A stretch of 64,000 bases of DNA from Sphingobacteriales bacterium (lineage in GTDB: Bacteria; Bacteroidota; Bacteroidia; Chitinophagales; JADIYW01). The translations under genes were made by a program, and so were the position numbers. The DNA lies in assembly GCA_016699615.1 (NCBI GenBank), contig CP064984.1:248001-312000 (forward strand). The letters are read 5' to 3'. Of this stretch, positions 35,013 through 45,663 are shown in pieces; position 1 is the stretch's first letter, and every line of letters begins with the position of its first letter. Under the pieces are notes generated by a model. It was given only the letters and a program-made list of their open reading frames with translations, had not been told where the DNA came from and did no database searches.

Positions 35013-37114
35013 TTGAAGCAAGATAACACTAAAAATATTGTTCTACTTGGAAATCCAAATGCAGGAAAATCATCTGTGTTTAATCAACTTACAGGCTTAC
35101 AACAAAAGTTGGAAATTTTGCTGGTGTTACCATTGATAGAAAAATTGGACAATGCAACACTGAAGATTTTTCGCTAAAAATAATAGACTTACCAGGCACC
35201 TACAGCTTGTATCCAAGTTCTATTGACGAAAGTATTGTTTTAGATATACTACTTGAACCTAACAACAAAGATTACCCAGATTTAATTGTTTATGTTTTAG
35301 ATATCAATCAAATTGAAAGACATACATTACTGCTTACACAATTAATAGATTTGCAATTCAACATTATTGTTGCTGTAAATATGTTGGACATTGCACAAGC
35401 AAATGGCATAAATATCAATTTAGAAACTTTAGAACATGAGTTTAAACTTAAGTTTGTTGCCATTAATGGAAGAACAGGTAAAAACATTCATTCATTAAAA
35501 GATATAATTAATGAACAATTAAAAACACAGCAACAACACAGCACATTCTATGCATTAAACAATACTGAAAAAAGCATAGTAGATGCATTTCAATACAATA
35601 CATCGAATGATTACCAAAAATTACTATTATTACATCATTCAGAAAAGCTTAAATGTTTAACATCTGACGAAAAAACAATAATTTCTGAGTTAAAATCTAA
35701 GTTCAGTTTCAAAAGTATAGAATTACAATTAGATGAAATTATGGAACGATACGAAAAATTTGTTCCTAAAATTCAAAAATCAATAGCGTTTTCAAGCATC
35801 AAAAAAAATAACTTTCTTGACAAAATAGATCAAGTATTAGCACACAAAACATTAGGCATTATATTTTTTTTCATCTTAATGCTAATTGTATTTCAGGCAA
35901 TATTCAGTTGGTCAGCTATTCCAATGGATTTTATTGATAATCAATTTGCAAACTTATCAAATTTTTTATCAGAGCAATTACCTAACAATATGTTTTCAAG
36001 ATTATTGGTAGAAGGCATAATTCCAGGCATCAGCGGAATACTTATTTTTGTACCACAAATTTTAATACTATTTCTAATCATTACATTTTTAGAAGACATA
36101 GGATATATGTCACGTGTCATTTACCTATTCGACCATACGATGCAAAAATTTGGACTAAATGGAAGAAGTATCGTTGCACTTATTTCTGGTGGTGCGTGCG
36201 CAGTACCAGCTATTATGAGTACAAGAACAATTAGTAATTGGAAAGAAAGAATTATTACAATATTAGTCACACCATTTATTAGTTGTTCGGCAAGAATACC
36301 AGTTTTTGCTCTATTGATAGCAATTGTAATTCCACAAAAACAAATCTTTGGTTTTTTTAATCTACAAGGAATTGTATTTATGAGTTTGTACCTTCTTGGA
36401 ATTATTGCAGCACTAGGCTCATCATTTATTCTAAGTAAAATTATTAAAACAAAAGAAATATCCTATTTAATATTAGAATTGCCAAGCTACAAAACACCAC
36501 ATTGGAAAAACATAGGCATGGAAGTATGGAACAAGGTAAAAGCATTTATTTTTGGCGCAGGAAAGATAATTCTATTCATTTCAATAATTCTATGGTTTTT
36601 AGCAAGCTATGGACCAAATTTAAAAGAAAAGGAAAGAGAAGCTATTCAATATACAAAAATGCATCAAATGAATAATGCTGATGCTGACTTATACATTTCT
36701 GCCAACAAGTTAGAAAATTCTTATGCAGGCATTATTGGAAAAGCTATAGAACCAATCATCAAACCATTAGGCTTCGACTGGAAAATTGGAATTGCACTCA
36801 TCACATCATTTGCAGCACGAGAAGTATTTATTGGCACAATTTCCACATTATATAGTATTGGGAAAGACGCAGAAAGCACAACAATACAAGAAAAATTAAA
36901 AACTGAAAAGAATCAAAACACACAACAACCAGTGTTTAATTTGCCTGTTGCTTTCTCATTAATTATCTTTTACGTATTTGCCATGCAATGTATGAGTACT
37001 CTAGCAGTCGTTTACAAAGAAACAAAATCTTGGAAATATCCAATTTTACAATTTACATTTATGAGCATTTTAGCCTACGTATCTTCGTTTATTGTATATC
37101 AAATTTTTCAATAA
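35013..37114 (+). CDS. feoB: FeoB, ferrous iron transporter (one-base frameshift)
   Basis: The G domain starts KNIVLLGNPNAGKSSVFNQL (G1) from TTG 35013. It shifts frame at the A-run 35104-35107, where one A appears missing; the restored sequence continues KVGNFAGVTIDRKIG, then IIDLPGTYSLYP (G3). The membrane part has two gate-type repeats (FLEDIGYMSRV...GGACAVPAIMSTR and AAREVFIGTISTLY) and 8-10 helices. Corrected, it is about 700 aa, typical for FeoB. The lesion is at a homopolymer and the rest is well conserved, so a sequencing error is likely. Confidence 0.9.
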
Positions 37115-37176
37115 AATAGAAAATCTTAACTAATGCTAAATTTCTGTTTCTACATCTAAATTTGTCTATATTTTAT

Positions 37177-37184
37177 TACTTTTG
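37177..37184 (+). promoter_or_regulatory. -7 box upstream of the FabG-like gene
   Basis: TACTTTTG fits TAnnTTTG and is 14 bp before the start codon at 37199, implying a very short leader. No good TTG at the usual spacing. Confidence 0.4.
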
Positions 37185-37198
37185 CAAAAAAAATAATT

Positions 37199-38515
37199 AT
37201 GAGCGATTTTTTGCAAAACCCAATGGTAAAACAAATAGCAAAGTCTTTAAATTTACCTTTGCCCATTCCAGCACTATTAAATAGAAATAATAATGCATAT
37301 TCTAAAAACGAGTGGCAAACTAAAAAAACAGCAATCGTAACTACATCAGATGAAGATACTGAAGCACAAAAAATAATTCAAATATTAAAACCATACATTA
37401 ACGAATCATCTTTATATCAAGAAAATATAGATGCTGTTGTTATCTCAGGTTTAGCTATTGATAACATAGAAATGAGTGTAGAGTTTTTTACAAAAGCACA
37501 ACTTGCTGTTCAAAAATTAAATAAAAATGCAAGAGTTGTGGTGTTATCTAAAAAAGGAAATAATGCAGAAAGTATTACCATTCAAAAAAGTTTTGAAGGA
37601 TTTTCTAGAGCATTATCAAAAGAATTAGGCAAAAATGGAACAACAGTAAACCATTTAGTAATTAAAGATACACCAGCTGAAGATGTAGCTCGTGCAATTT
37701 TATTCTTCATTTCAGACAAATCATCATTTATTACAGGACAAGTAATTGTGCTTAATAATAATTATGCAACTGCAATACAATCAACAAATCAATTACTAAG
37801 CGGAAAAACAGCAATTGTTACAGGCGCAGCTAGAGGAATTGGTGCAGCTACGGCAACTTTCTTAGCAAGAGAAGGAGCAAAAGTAATTATAGTTGATGTA
37901 CCACAAGCTGAAGAAGATGCAAAAAAACTAGCAGAAGAAATCAATGGAGATGTTTTATTAATGGACATTACACAAGAGAATGCTGTTGCATCTATACAAA
38001 AACACGTTATTGACAATTATGGTCAATTAGATATACTTATCAATAATGCTGGAATAACAAGAGACAAAACGCTTGCAAAAATGAGTATTGCACAATGGAA
38101 CTCAATAATGCAAGTAAATTTAAAAGCCGCAATGAATTTAACTGAAGCATTTATTGCAAAAGGGTTTTCTAAAAATCCAAAAATTGTAGGCTTAGCTTCA
38201 ATTTCAGGAATTGCAGGAAATGTAGGACAAACAAACTACTCAGCTTCAAAAGCAGGTATGATAGCATTTATGAATACCTTATTTGTAGAAAAAGGACTAA
38301 TGGCAAATGCTGTAGCACCAGGTTTTATAGAAACTAAAATGACAGAAAGTTTGCCACTTTTTGTAAAAGAAGGTGGTAGAAGATTATCTACACTTAAACA
38401 AGGCGGACAACCAGAAGATGTAGCAGAACTCATTACTTTCTTATCATCATCACTTTCTGATGGCGTGGCAGGACAAGTAATTAGAGTGTGTGGCGGAAGT
38501 ATGATTGGTGCATAA
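37199..38515 (+). CDS. Long-form 3-oxoacyl-ACP reductase (FabG-like SDR)
   Basis: A 438-residue protein with two Rossmann-type halves. The N-terminal half (to about residue 195) is a degenerate SDR domain without the glycine motif. The C-terminal half is a full SDR: IVTGAARGIGAATATFL, NNAGITRDK, Ser in ASISGIAGNVGQ and YSASKAGM (YxxxK). This architecture is that of high-molecular-weight FabG (FabG4-like), which reduces 3-oxoacyl-ACP or CoA. It is monocistronic, with a terminator after it. Intact. Confidence 0.85.
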   Translation: MSDFLQNPMVKQIAKSLNLPLPIPALLNRNNNAYSKNEWQTKKTAIVTTSDEDTEAQKIIQILKPYINESSLYQENIDAVVISGLAIDNIEMSVEFFTKAQLAVQKLNKNARVVVLSKKGNNAESITIQKSFEGFSRALSKELGKNGTTVNHLVIKDTPAEDVARAILFFISDKSSFITGQVIVLNNNYATAIQSTNQLLSGKTAIVTGAARGIGAATATFLAREGAKVIIVDVPQAEEDAKKLAEEINGDVLLMDITQENAVASIQKHVIDNYGQLDILINNAGITRDKTLAKMSIAQWNSIMQVNLKAAMNLTEAFIAKGFSKNPKIVGLASISGIAGNVGQTNYSASKAGMIAFMNTLFVEKGLMANAVAPGFIETKMTESLPLFVKEGGRRLSTLKQGGQPEDVAELITFLSSSLSDGVAGQVIRVCGGSMIGA

Positions 38516-38540
38516 AAGTAAATTATAAATATACATCATT

Positions 38541-38572
38541 AAGCCTATCAACATTTGATAGGCTTTTTTTAT
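38541..38572 (+). terminator. Intrinsic terminator
   Basis: AAGCCTATCAA pairs with TTGATAGGCTT (11-bp stem, 3-base loop CAT) followed by a run of seven T, 26 bp after the FabG-like stop. Confidence 0.92.
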
Positions 38573-38656
38573 GAAAAAAGTTAAAAAATTATATACAAAA
38601 TGTTTCTTTTTTATGTTATTTATGTTTACTTTTGGTCACTAATTAAAAATGTTAAT

Positions 38657-39999
38657 ATGAAATTTAAAATAATTTTTCTCTACTTTTCTTACTAGGAATA
38701 AGTAATTCTTTTGCTACTCAATTTTTGGCAGATGATGAAAATAAAGAAGTGCAAGATTTAAAAGCAGAAATTGAAAGCCTAAAAGCAGAAAATGAAAAGT
38801 TAAAAAAAGATGCTGGCTTAAAATTAAAAACAAACAAAGAAGATGTTGCTGATCAATCTTTAAAGTTAAGAATTAGAAATAAAGTAATTAGACCATTAGG
38901 TAAAGATTGGTATGTGACATTATCTGCAGGATATGGTATGCCATTCTTATCTGCCAATAAAAGGTCTCCACTAAAAGAGACAGGAGAGGGTATTTGGGAT
39001 CAAACGCCTACAATGCTTTCACGAAAAGCTACTTTTGGTACTTCAGGAGGTGGTTTTGCATTTAACTTTGGTTGGGGGCACATGTTTAATAAACACATAG
39101 GTATAGACGTATTGCATACACTTGCTTGGCACCCAGAAACTTTAAATGGTAGAATAAATACAAAAGGGGAGCCATTGGTTTTAGGTTCATTAAATTTGGG
39201 AGCACCTTCATATTATGCAACACAGAAAACTAGCACATTTGCAATGTATATCTCTCCACATTTAGTAATGAAATGGGATAATGGAAAAAGATTTGGAATT
39301 ACAGGTAAAGCAGGGTTGTTGTTGCCTATTTTTGGAAATGTAACATCAAGAGCTAGTATTGATGATAATTCTGGTAGGTTATTACAAACTTTAAACGGTA
39401 TTCCGCCAATTCTTGGTATCCCATTAATTCACATGAAATTAGATGCAACAGCTAAAACAAAATTAAAACCAACTATTGGTATTAGTACTTCAATTGGTTT
39501 TGATGTTAAGCTTTCTAAAAGAGTTTGGATGTATGCTGAAGCTAGAGTTCAGGCATACACTATAAAATTAGTTCAAACTGTCATGAAAGAATTTAAAATG
39601 TCAACAGCACTTAAAATTGGAGATATCGAAATTCCAACATCAATAGCGGATGATTTAATTAAAGAAATTTCTGGTGGATTATTATCTTTAGCATCTCTTA
39701 CAGGTGGACTTCCTTTGAATATTAATAGTGCAGCAGAAGCTCCTGTATTCTTAACTCATCACAATTATGTTGATGAAATTACAGCCGAATCAAATACAGC
39801 AAGATATGGTACAAAATCTTTAATAACTGGACCTTTAAATTTTACTGGAAAGCCAGGTGTTGATTTGGATAAACCAATGGACGAACCAGCACAAAGATTA
39901 AATGCTTCTACTTTGTATTTTAATTTGGGCTTAAGAGTTGATTTTGATCTTTGGGATAAAAAAAGAAAAGAAAAAGCAGCAAAAAAACAAGGTTTATAA
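38657..39999 (+). CDS. Exported protein with coiled coil and probable outer-membrane barrel
   Basis: The ATG at 38657 begins a signal peptide (MKFKIIF) that is out of frame with LFLLGISNSFATQFLADDE and the rest; a one-base indel at about 38670-38690 joins them. The mature part starts with a charged coiled coil (about 40 residues of heptads, KAEIESLKAENEKLKKD). A glycine/aromatic-rich domain follows with barrel-like strands (WYVTLSAGYGMPFLS, GGGFAFNFGWGHMF, TLYFNLGLRVDFDLW at the end). No family is recognised with confidence. Monocistronic with its own terminator. Confidence 0.65.
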
Positions 40000-40024
40000 T
40001 TATAAATTAATTATATTTAAACAC

Positions 40025-40055
40025 AAAAGACTGTCAAATTTTGACAGTCTTTTTT
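40025..40055 (+). terminator. Intrinsic terminator
   Basis: AAAAGACTGTCAA pairs with TTGACAGTCTTTT (13-bp stem, loop ATT), T-run following; it separates the barrel protein gene from lpxC. Confidence 0.92.
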
Positions 40056-40063
40056 ATTCAGCT

Positions 40064-40957
40064 ATGTATCAAAAAACAATAGTAAAAACAATTGAAATTA
40101 TAGGAAAAGGGTTGCATCTAGGCAAACAATGCAAGCTTACACTATATCCAGAACAAGCAAATGAAGGTTACACATTTAGACATAATAATCAAAAATATAA
40201 AATTAATGCATTTAGTGTTTTCGATACTACAAGATCTACAAACTTAAAATTTGGAGATAATGTGGTCTATACAATAGAACACTTATTATCAGCCTTGGCA
40301 GGTCTTCAAATAGATAATATTTGCATTGAAGTTGAAGGCGATGAAATACCAATATTAGATGGAAGTTCAAAAATTTTCATCGAAAAAATACTCAATGCAG
40401 GAATTAAACAAGAAAAAGAATTAAAGCATACATTTGTTGTACAGAACATTATTGAATGGCAAGACAATGAAACAAAAGCATTTTACACACTTATTCCAAA
40501 CGAACATTTTGAAGCCACATGTTTAATTGATTATAATTCAAAAACATTAGGAAAACAATATGCCGTAATGAACTCGTGGCAAGATTATAGCACAGAAATA
40601 GCACCAGCTAAAACATTCTGCTTTCTACACGAAATTGAATATCTATATCAGAGTAATTTGATTAAAGGTGGAGATTTAACGAATGCACTTGTTTTTTCTG
40701 AAAATCCAATTGATAACCAAAAGGCGAAATGGCTTACAGAAACATTTAATCAACCAATATTTTCAATACCAGAACGCGGTTTGCTGAATCCATTGTACCA
40801 AACATTTGATAACGAAGCAGCAAGACACAAATTATTAGACATTATCGGAGATTTGAGTCTTTTAGGAAAAAACATACAAGGAAAATTAATTGTTTTAAAA
40901 CCTGGACATACTTCAAATGTAAGGTTTGTAAAACATATATTAGACAACTACATATAA
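40064..40957 (+). CDS. lpxC: UDP-3-O-acyl-N-acetylglucosamine deacetylase
   Basis: A 297-residue LpxC, the first committed step of lipid A synthesis. The start is taken at ATG 40064, just past the terminator; an in-frame extension upstream overlaps the previous gene and is unlikely. Features are KTIEIIGKGLHLG at the N-terminus, TIEHLLSALAGLQIDNI (Zn-ligand His), and the C-terminal RHKLLDIIGDLSLLG (Zn-ligand His/Asp). In most Bacteroidota LpxC is fused to FabZ (about 460 aa); here there is no FabZ part and lpxA follows after 70 bp. Intact. Confidence 0.93.
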   Translation: MYQKTIVKTIEIIGKGLHLGKQCKLTLYPEQANEGYTFRHNNQKYKINAFSVFDTTRSTNLKFGDNVVYTIEHLLSALAGLQIDNICIEVEGDEIPILDGSSKIFIEKILNAGIKQEKELKHTFVVQNIIEWQDNETKAFYTLIPNEHFEATCLIDYNSKTLGKQYAVMNSWQDYSTEIAPAKTFCFLHEIEYLYQSNLIKGGDLTNALVFSENPIDNQKAKWLTETFNQPIFSIPERGLLNPLYQTFDNEAARHKLLDIIGDLSLLGKNIQGKLIVLKPGHTSNVRFVKHILDNYI

Positions 40958-41016
40958 ATAATATATTCACTTTTATTAAGTAAATTATTTACATTTCCCT
41001 TTTATTGCAATAATTG

Positions 41017-41024
41017 TATATTTG
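41017..41024 (+). promoter_or_regulatory. -7-like box just before lpxA
   Basis: TATATTTG, a perfect TAnnTTTG, ends 3 bp before the lpxA ATG. Transcription from it would start at or after that ATG, so it is either a chance match or implies a leaderless mRNA or later start. Confidence 0.3.
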
Positions 41025-41027
41025 TTT

Positions 41028-41792
41028 ATGAATTACATACACCCAAATGCAATTATTGGAAAAGATACCATTATAGAAAATTTCACAAGTATTCACGACA
41101 ATGTAGTTATTGGTGATAATTGTTGGATTAGCTCTAATGTTACTATTTTGCCAAATACCAAGATTGGCAATAACTGTAAGATATTTCATGGTGCTGTAAT
41201 TGGTGCTACTCCTCAAGATTTAAAATTTAATAATGAATACTCTACTGTAGAAATTGGCAATTATGTTACCATTCGCGAATGTGCTACAATTAATAGAGGA
41301 ACAAGTGCATTAGGAACTACAAAAATTGATGACCATACTTTAATCATGGCATACGTTCATATAGCCCATGATTGTATAGTTGGCAAACACTGTATTTTGG
41401 CAAATTCTACCAACTTAGCTGGACATGTAAACATTGATGACTATGCATATTTTGGTGGAATGAGTGGTGCGCATCAATTTACAAGAATTGGCAAACATAC
41501 ATTTATTTCTGGTGGAAGTATGATAGGAAAAGATGTGCCGCCATATTGCTTAGTCATGCGGAATCCTGCTCAATACGCAGGCATTAATGCAGTTGGATTG
41601 AAAAGACACACATATTCTAAAGAAGATATACATCTAATACAAGATATATATAGAATAATTTTTGGTAATGGACTGAATACAACTCAAGCTTTAGAGAAAA
41701 TAAAAATAGAAATTCAAGACAATCTCTTAAAAAACGAGATAGTAAATTTCATTACACAATCTGAAAGAGGAATAATCAAAGGTATAGATTAA
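41028..41792 (+). CDS. lpxA: Acyl-ACP:UDP-N-acetylglucosamine O-acyltransferase
   Basis: A 254-residue left-handed beta-helix acyltransferase, first enzyme of lipid A synthesis. Hexapeptide repeats fill the first 190 residues (IHPNAIIGKDTIIENFTSIH). Diagnostic LpxA strings are GAVIGATPQDLKF, RECATINRGT and MAYVHIAHDCIVG with the catalytic His, plus SGAHQFTRIG. The ATG at 41028 is preferred over the TTG at 41022. It is just downstream of lpxC. Intact. Confidence 0.95.
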   Translation: MNYIHPNAIIGKDTIIENFTSIHDNVVIGDNCWISSNVTILPNTKIGNNCKIFHGAVIGATPQDLKFNNEYSTVEIGNYVTIRECATINRGTSALGTTKIDDHTLIMAYVHIAHDCIVGKHCILANSTNLAGHVNIDDYAYFGGMSGAHQFTRIGKHTFISGGSMIGKDVPPYCLVMRNPAQYAGINAVGLKRHTYSKEDIHLIQDIYRIIFGNGLNTTQALEKIKIEIQDNLLKNEIVNFITQSERGIIKGID

Positions 41793-42332
41793 TTACTTTT
41801 CTGGGAATGATGCCAAATGCATTGTAAATCTACTGTTTTTCCGTTCTTCAAAAAATCTTTTTAATGCATAAGAAGATGAATAGAAAGCAATTTCATTCCA
41901 AGGAATTTCTTCTTCTGTCAATAATTTAGACTCAATACTCTCCTCTCCGTTTCGGACAATTCCATCTGTCAATTTTGCCAAAAAATGTATATATACTTGG
42001 TTGGCTTGTGGCAAATTATAAATTAAATAAGGTTGAATAATTTCAATGTTGGTGCCAGCTTCTTCCCAAACTTCTCTTATTGCACCATCTTCGGTTTTCT
42101 CATCATCTTCTAAAAAACCAGCAGGAATATTCCAAAATCCTTTTCGTGGCTCAATTGCTCTTCTACATAATAATACTTTATCTTCCCAATATGCCAAGGC
42201 ACCTACAATTACTTTAGGATTTGTATAATGTATAATATTACATGATAAACACACACACCGTTCTCTACCTTCAGCTTGTTGGTAGACTACTTTTTCGCCA
42301 CAATTTGAACAAAAATTCTGCTTTGGAAACAT
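41793..42332 (-). CDS. Nudix hydrolase with N-terminal zinc ribbon
   Basis: A 179-residue protein. Residues 8-35 form a zinc ribbon (FCSNCGEKV...CVCLSCNIIHY). The Nudix box reads GFLEDDEKTEDGAIREVWEE (about residue 85), followed by AG, with all catalytic Glu. The architecture resembles NudC-like or ADP-ribose/NADH pyrophosphatase relatives but is shorter. Substrate undetermined. Its stop abuts the lpxA stop (convergent). Intact. Confidence 0.88.
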   Translation of the reverse strand: MFPKQNFCSNCGEKVVYQQAEGRERCVCLSCNIIHYTNPKVIVGALAYWEDKVLLCRRAIEPRKGFWNIPAGFLEDDEKTEDGAIREVWEEAGTNIEIIQPYLIYNLPQANQVYIHFLAKLTDGIVRNGEESIESKLLTEEEIPWNEIAFYSSSYALKRFFEERKNSRFTMHLASFPEK

Positions 42333-42477
42333 AAGTAAATATAGTTAAAAATTTGATTACTAATTATGTTGCTTACACATTTCAAATATTTTAAGCTATC
42401 ATTATATCTTTCTTAAAAAAAATGATTAGGCATCTTTCTAATTCTGATGCATTATCTTTATAATCTTAACTTAAGAT

Positions 42478-44106
42478 ATGAAATTTTCTGCAAAAAATAG
42501 AGCGCAATACATCCAACAATTAAAAAATGACACTTTTGATTTAGTAGTAATTGGTGGTGGAATTACTGGCGCAGGCATTGCTTTAGATGCAATTACTCGT
42601 GGACTAAAAGTTGCTCTTATTGAAAAACAAGATTTTGCTTTTGGCACAAGCTCACGTTCTACAAAATTGATACATGGTGGACTACGTTATCTAAAACAAT
42701 TAGAATTTGGTATTGTAATGGAAGTTGGTAGAGAACGCACCATCTTATACAACAATGCACCACATATTGTATTACCAGAAAAAATGCTTTTACCAATTAT
42801 CAAAAAAGGTTCTTTAGGAAAAAGTAGTACATCACTTGGTTTGTTTGTATATGATACACTAGCTGGCGTAAAAAGAAAAGAAAGAAGGTACATGCTTAAT
42901 GCCAAACAAACACTAACACAACAACCATTATTAAACAATGATATACTTTTAGGTGGCGGAATGTATGTAGAATATAGAAGTGATGATGCAAGATTGACTA
43001 TTGAAGTATTGAAATCTGCAATAGAGAAAGGTGCACTGGCTGTAAACTATGTACAAAGTAATGGTTTTAAGCTCAACTCAAATAAACAAATTAGTGAAGT
43101 AATGGTATCTGATACTTTAACAGATGAGCTATTCAATATAAAAACTAAAAAAGTAATAAACGCAGCTGGACCTTGGGTAGATAATCTTAGAAAAGTTGAC
43201 AAATCATTAAAAGGAAAAAGATTACATCTTACCAAAGGTGTGCATCTAGTTGTCCCAAAAGAAAGAATTCCTATACAACATTCTACCTATTTTGATGTGC
43301 AAGATGGTAGAATGATATTTGCGATTCCAAGAGGCGAAATTGTATATCTTGGTACTACAGACACAAATTATAATGCAGATACAAACTATCCATTTGCCGA
43401 TAAAAAAGATGTGCAATATATTTTAGATGCTACAAACTATATGTTTCCATCTATCAACTTAACAACTGAAGATGTAATTTCTACTTGGGCTGGATTAAGA
43501 CCATTAATTCATGAAGATGGAAAATCGCCATCTGACTTATCAAGAAAAGATGAAATTTTTATTTCTGATACAAATTTAATTTCAATTGCTGGTGGTAAAC
43601 TAACAGGATTTAGAAAGATGGCACAACGCGCAGTTAATGTAGTTTGCAGACAATTGAAACAAGAAGAAAATAGAAAATTCAATGCATGTAGCACAGCAAA
43701 AATTCAACTTTCTGGTGGTAATTTAGAAAACAAATCACTAAAAGAATATGCCAGAAATCTTCAAACACAATACAAATCATTTGATGTAGATGACGTACTT
43801 GCATTGGTAGAAAAATATGGTAGCAATACAACAATTGTGCTTAATTATGCTAAGGAAAAATTTAATGGTGATACATTACTAGCTGAAGCTTATTATTGTA
43901 TGCACCACGAGCTAACAAACTCTATTGGTGATTTCTTTATTAGAAGAACTGGAAGAGTATATTTTGATAGGAATTCATTGGCTGAAAATATTGACAAAAT
44001 ACATAGTTTTTTCATAGAAGAACTTGGACATGACAAAGCAACTGCAAACTTATTCTTAGATGAATTTAAAAAAGAATATGAAGGAGTAGTAAGTTTCAGA
44101 AATTAG
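42478..44106 (+). CDS. glpD: Glycerol-3-phosphate dehydrogenase (FAD, aerobic type)
   Basis: A 542-residue membrane-associated flavoenzyme oxidising glycerol-3-phosphate to DHAP with electrons to the quinone pool. The FAD motif VVIGGGITGAGIALDA is at residue 23, STKLIHGGLRYLK follows, then VINAAGPWVDNL and STWAGLRPLI. A C-terminal helical domain from about residue 400 is typical of GlpD. The gene is intact. The next gene (DUF2804) follows after 52 bp on the same strand. Confidence 0.95.
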   Translation: MKFSAKNRAQYIQQLKNDTFDLVVIGGGITGAGIALDAITRGLKVALIEKQDFAFGTSSRSTKLIHGGLRYLKQLEFGIVMEVGRERTILYNNAPHIVLPEKMLLPIIKKGSLGKSSTSLGLFVYDTLAGVKRKERRYMLNAKQTLTQQPLLNNDILLGGGMYVEYRSDDARLTIEVLKSAIEKGALAVNYVQSNGFKLNSNKQISEVMVSDTLTDELFNIKTKKVINAAGPWVDNLRKVDKSLKGKRLHLTKGVHLVVPKERIPIQHSTYFDVQDGRMIFAIPRGEIVYLGTTDTNYNADTNYPFADKKDVQYILDATNYMFPSINLTTEDVISTWAGLRPLIHEDGKSPSDLSRKDEIFISDTNLISIAGGKLTGFRKMAQRAVNVVCRQLKQEENRKFNACSTAKIQLSGGNLENKSLKEYARNLQTQYKSFDVDDVLALVEKYGSNTTIVLNYAKEKFNGDTLLAEAYYCMHHELTNSIGDFFIRRTGRVYFDRNSLAENIDKIHSFFIEELGHDKATANLFLDEFKKEYEGVVSFRN

Positions 44107-44158
44107 TTTTTATATTTAACAAATAATCATTAATTTCTAAACTTCAATAAGCAAATAA

Positions 44159-45136
44159 ATGAAAATTTCTGCAGCACAAAAACAATTAATTCAAAATGGC
44201 AAACCACTTCCATTTGGTGTTTATGATGGATTGATTGAAGATGTAAGTACAGCAGCAATTGATAAAAGTGATTTACTCTACTTTAAACGTAGAACTGAGC
44301 GTAAAACATGGATTTTCTTTGGGTATTATTCAAAAGAAATTATTTGTGGCATTGCCATTGCTGATGCTGGTGCTACATCATTAGCATTTTCATATATTTT
44401 TATTCCAGATGAAAATATTTTCATTGAAGATAAAATAACTATTCCATTTGGTTTTTCTAATGACTTTGATCCAAACCTAAACTCTACATGGAAACTTAAA
44501 AACTACAGTATTACTACCAATGGCGATACCATAGAGTACAAAACTGTAAATTCAAAATTTGAGCTGACTGCAACTTGCACCAACAATAACAAAAATGGTT
44601 TTAGTGTTGTAGCAACATCAGATGCAAAACGACCATTTAATTTTACTTATAAAAATTTATGCATACCAACATCGGTAACTATAAAATACAACAACAAAGT
44701 ATACAAAGGCGAAGGAAATTTTGGTAGTATAGATTTTACAAAAGGATATCCACCACGCGAAACAACTTGGAATTGGCTTTCTTTTATTGGAACAACAGAA
44801 AGTGGCAAAGAAATAGCATCAAACATTGTAGACCAATTCAATGATAATTTAGAAAATGTTTTATTTATTAATGGAGAAAAACATTTATTATCTAATGCAA
44901 AATTTGATTACAAAAAACCATTAGATAAAAACAATTGGAATATAAAAACAGCAGACAATATTTTAGACTTAACATTATTTCCAAATGGAAAAAGAACTGA
45001 AAATCTAAATTTTGTTGTTATGAAAAGTTTGTTCACGCAAGTATTTGGAAAAATAGAAGGCACAGTACAAATCAATAATCAAACAGAAAAATTCACAGCT
45101 TACGGCGTTACAGAAGAACATTTCGCACTTTGGTAA
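44159..45136 (+). CDS. DUF2804 family protein
   Basis: A 325-residue protein with the DUF2804 signature: a conserved start (GKPLPFGVYDG), RRTERKTWIFFGYYS, a central GYPPRETTWNWLSF, and the terminal YGVTEEHFALW. No signal peptide. Molecular function unknown. It is followed 4 bp later by the KdsC-like gene and may be co-transcribed with it. Intact. Confidence 0.8.
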   Translation: MKISAAQKQLIQNGKPLPFGVYDGLIEDVSTAAIDKSDLLYFKRRTERKTWIFFGYYSKEIICGIAIADAGATSLAFSYIFIPDENIFIEDKITIPFGFSNDFDPNLNSTWKLKNYSITTNGDTIEYKTVNSKFELTATCTNNNKNGFSVVATSDAKRPFNFTYKNLCIPTSVTIKYNNKVYKGEGNFGSIDFTKGYPPRETTWNWLSFIGTTESGKEIASNIVDQFNDNLENVLFINGEKHLLSNAKFDYKKPLDKNNWNIKTADNILDLTLFPNGKRTENLNFVVMKSLFTQVFGKIEGTVQINNQTEKFTAYGVTEEHFALW

Positions 45137-45140
45137 TATC

Positions 45141-45662
45141 ATGCAAATAGAATCTAACAATTACTTACAACGACTAAAAAACATTAATACATTTATTTTT
45201 GATGTTGATGGTGTTTTGACAAATGGTGTTTTGATAGCAACAGACAATGGCGAATTGTGGCGTTTATTTAATGCAAAAGATGGTTATGCTCTAAAAGCTG
45301 CCTTGCAAAAAAAATACAACTTATGCATCATTACTGGTGGCACTTCTATTGGTGTGTATGAAAGATTTAGAAAACTTGGCTTCAAACATATCTATTATAA
45401 AATTGATGACAAGCTTCCAGTACTTGAGAAGTTTTTAGAAGAACAAGGTCTGAGTGCAGCAAACACATTATACATTGGTGATGATTTGCCAGACTACGAA
45501 GCGATGCAACATTGTGCTGTGAAATGCTGTCCGAAAGATGCTGCGACAGAAATAAAACAACTTGCAGACTACATTTGCAACAATAAAGGTGGCGAAGGTT
45601 GCGTTAGAGAAATTATAGAATTAGTATTAAAATCACAAGACAACTGGTTTAAAATAGCATAG
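45141..45662 (+). CDS. kdsC: KdsC-like HAD phosphatase
   Basis: A 173-residue HAD-superfamily C0-type phosphatase. Motif I is IFDVDGVLTNGVL, motif II is CIITGGTS, and motif IV is YIGDDLPDYEAM. Small cap-less enzymes of this kind are KDO-8-phosphate phosphatases (KdsC) for lipopolysaccharide core synthesis. Related YrbI-like N-acylneuraminate phosphatases cannot be excluded. Starts 4 bp after DUF2804 and ends 1 bp before the UbiA-family gene. Intact. Confidence 0.85.
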   Translation: MQIESNNYLQRLKNINTFIFDVDGVLTNGVLIATDNGELWRLFNAKDGYALKAALQKKYNLCIITGGTSIGVYERFRKLGFKHIYYKIDDKLPVLEKFLEEQGLSAANTLYIGDDLPDYEAMQHCAVKCCPKDAATEIKQLADYICNNKGGEGCVREIIELVLKSQDNWFKIA

Positions 45663-45663
45663 C

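Noticed and set aside
41017..41024. Strong TAnnTTTG promoter for lpxA
   Set aside because: Too close to the start codon to serve the ATG at 41028; kept only as a low-confidence entry.
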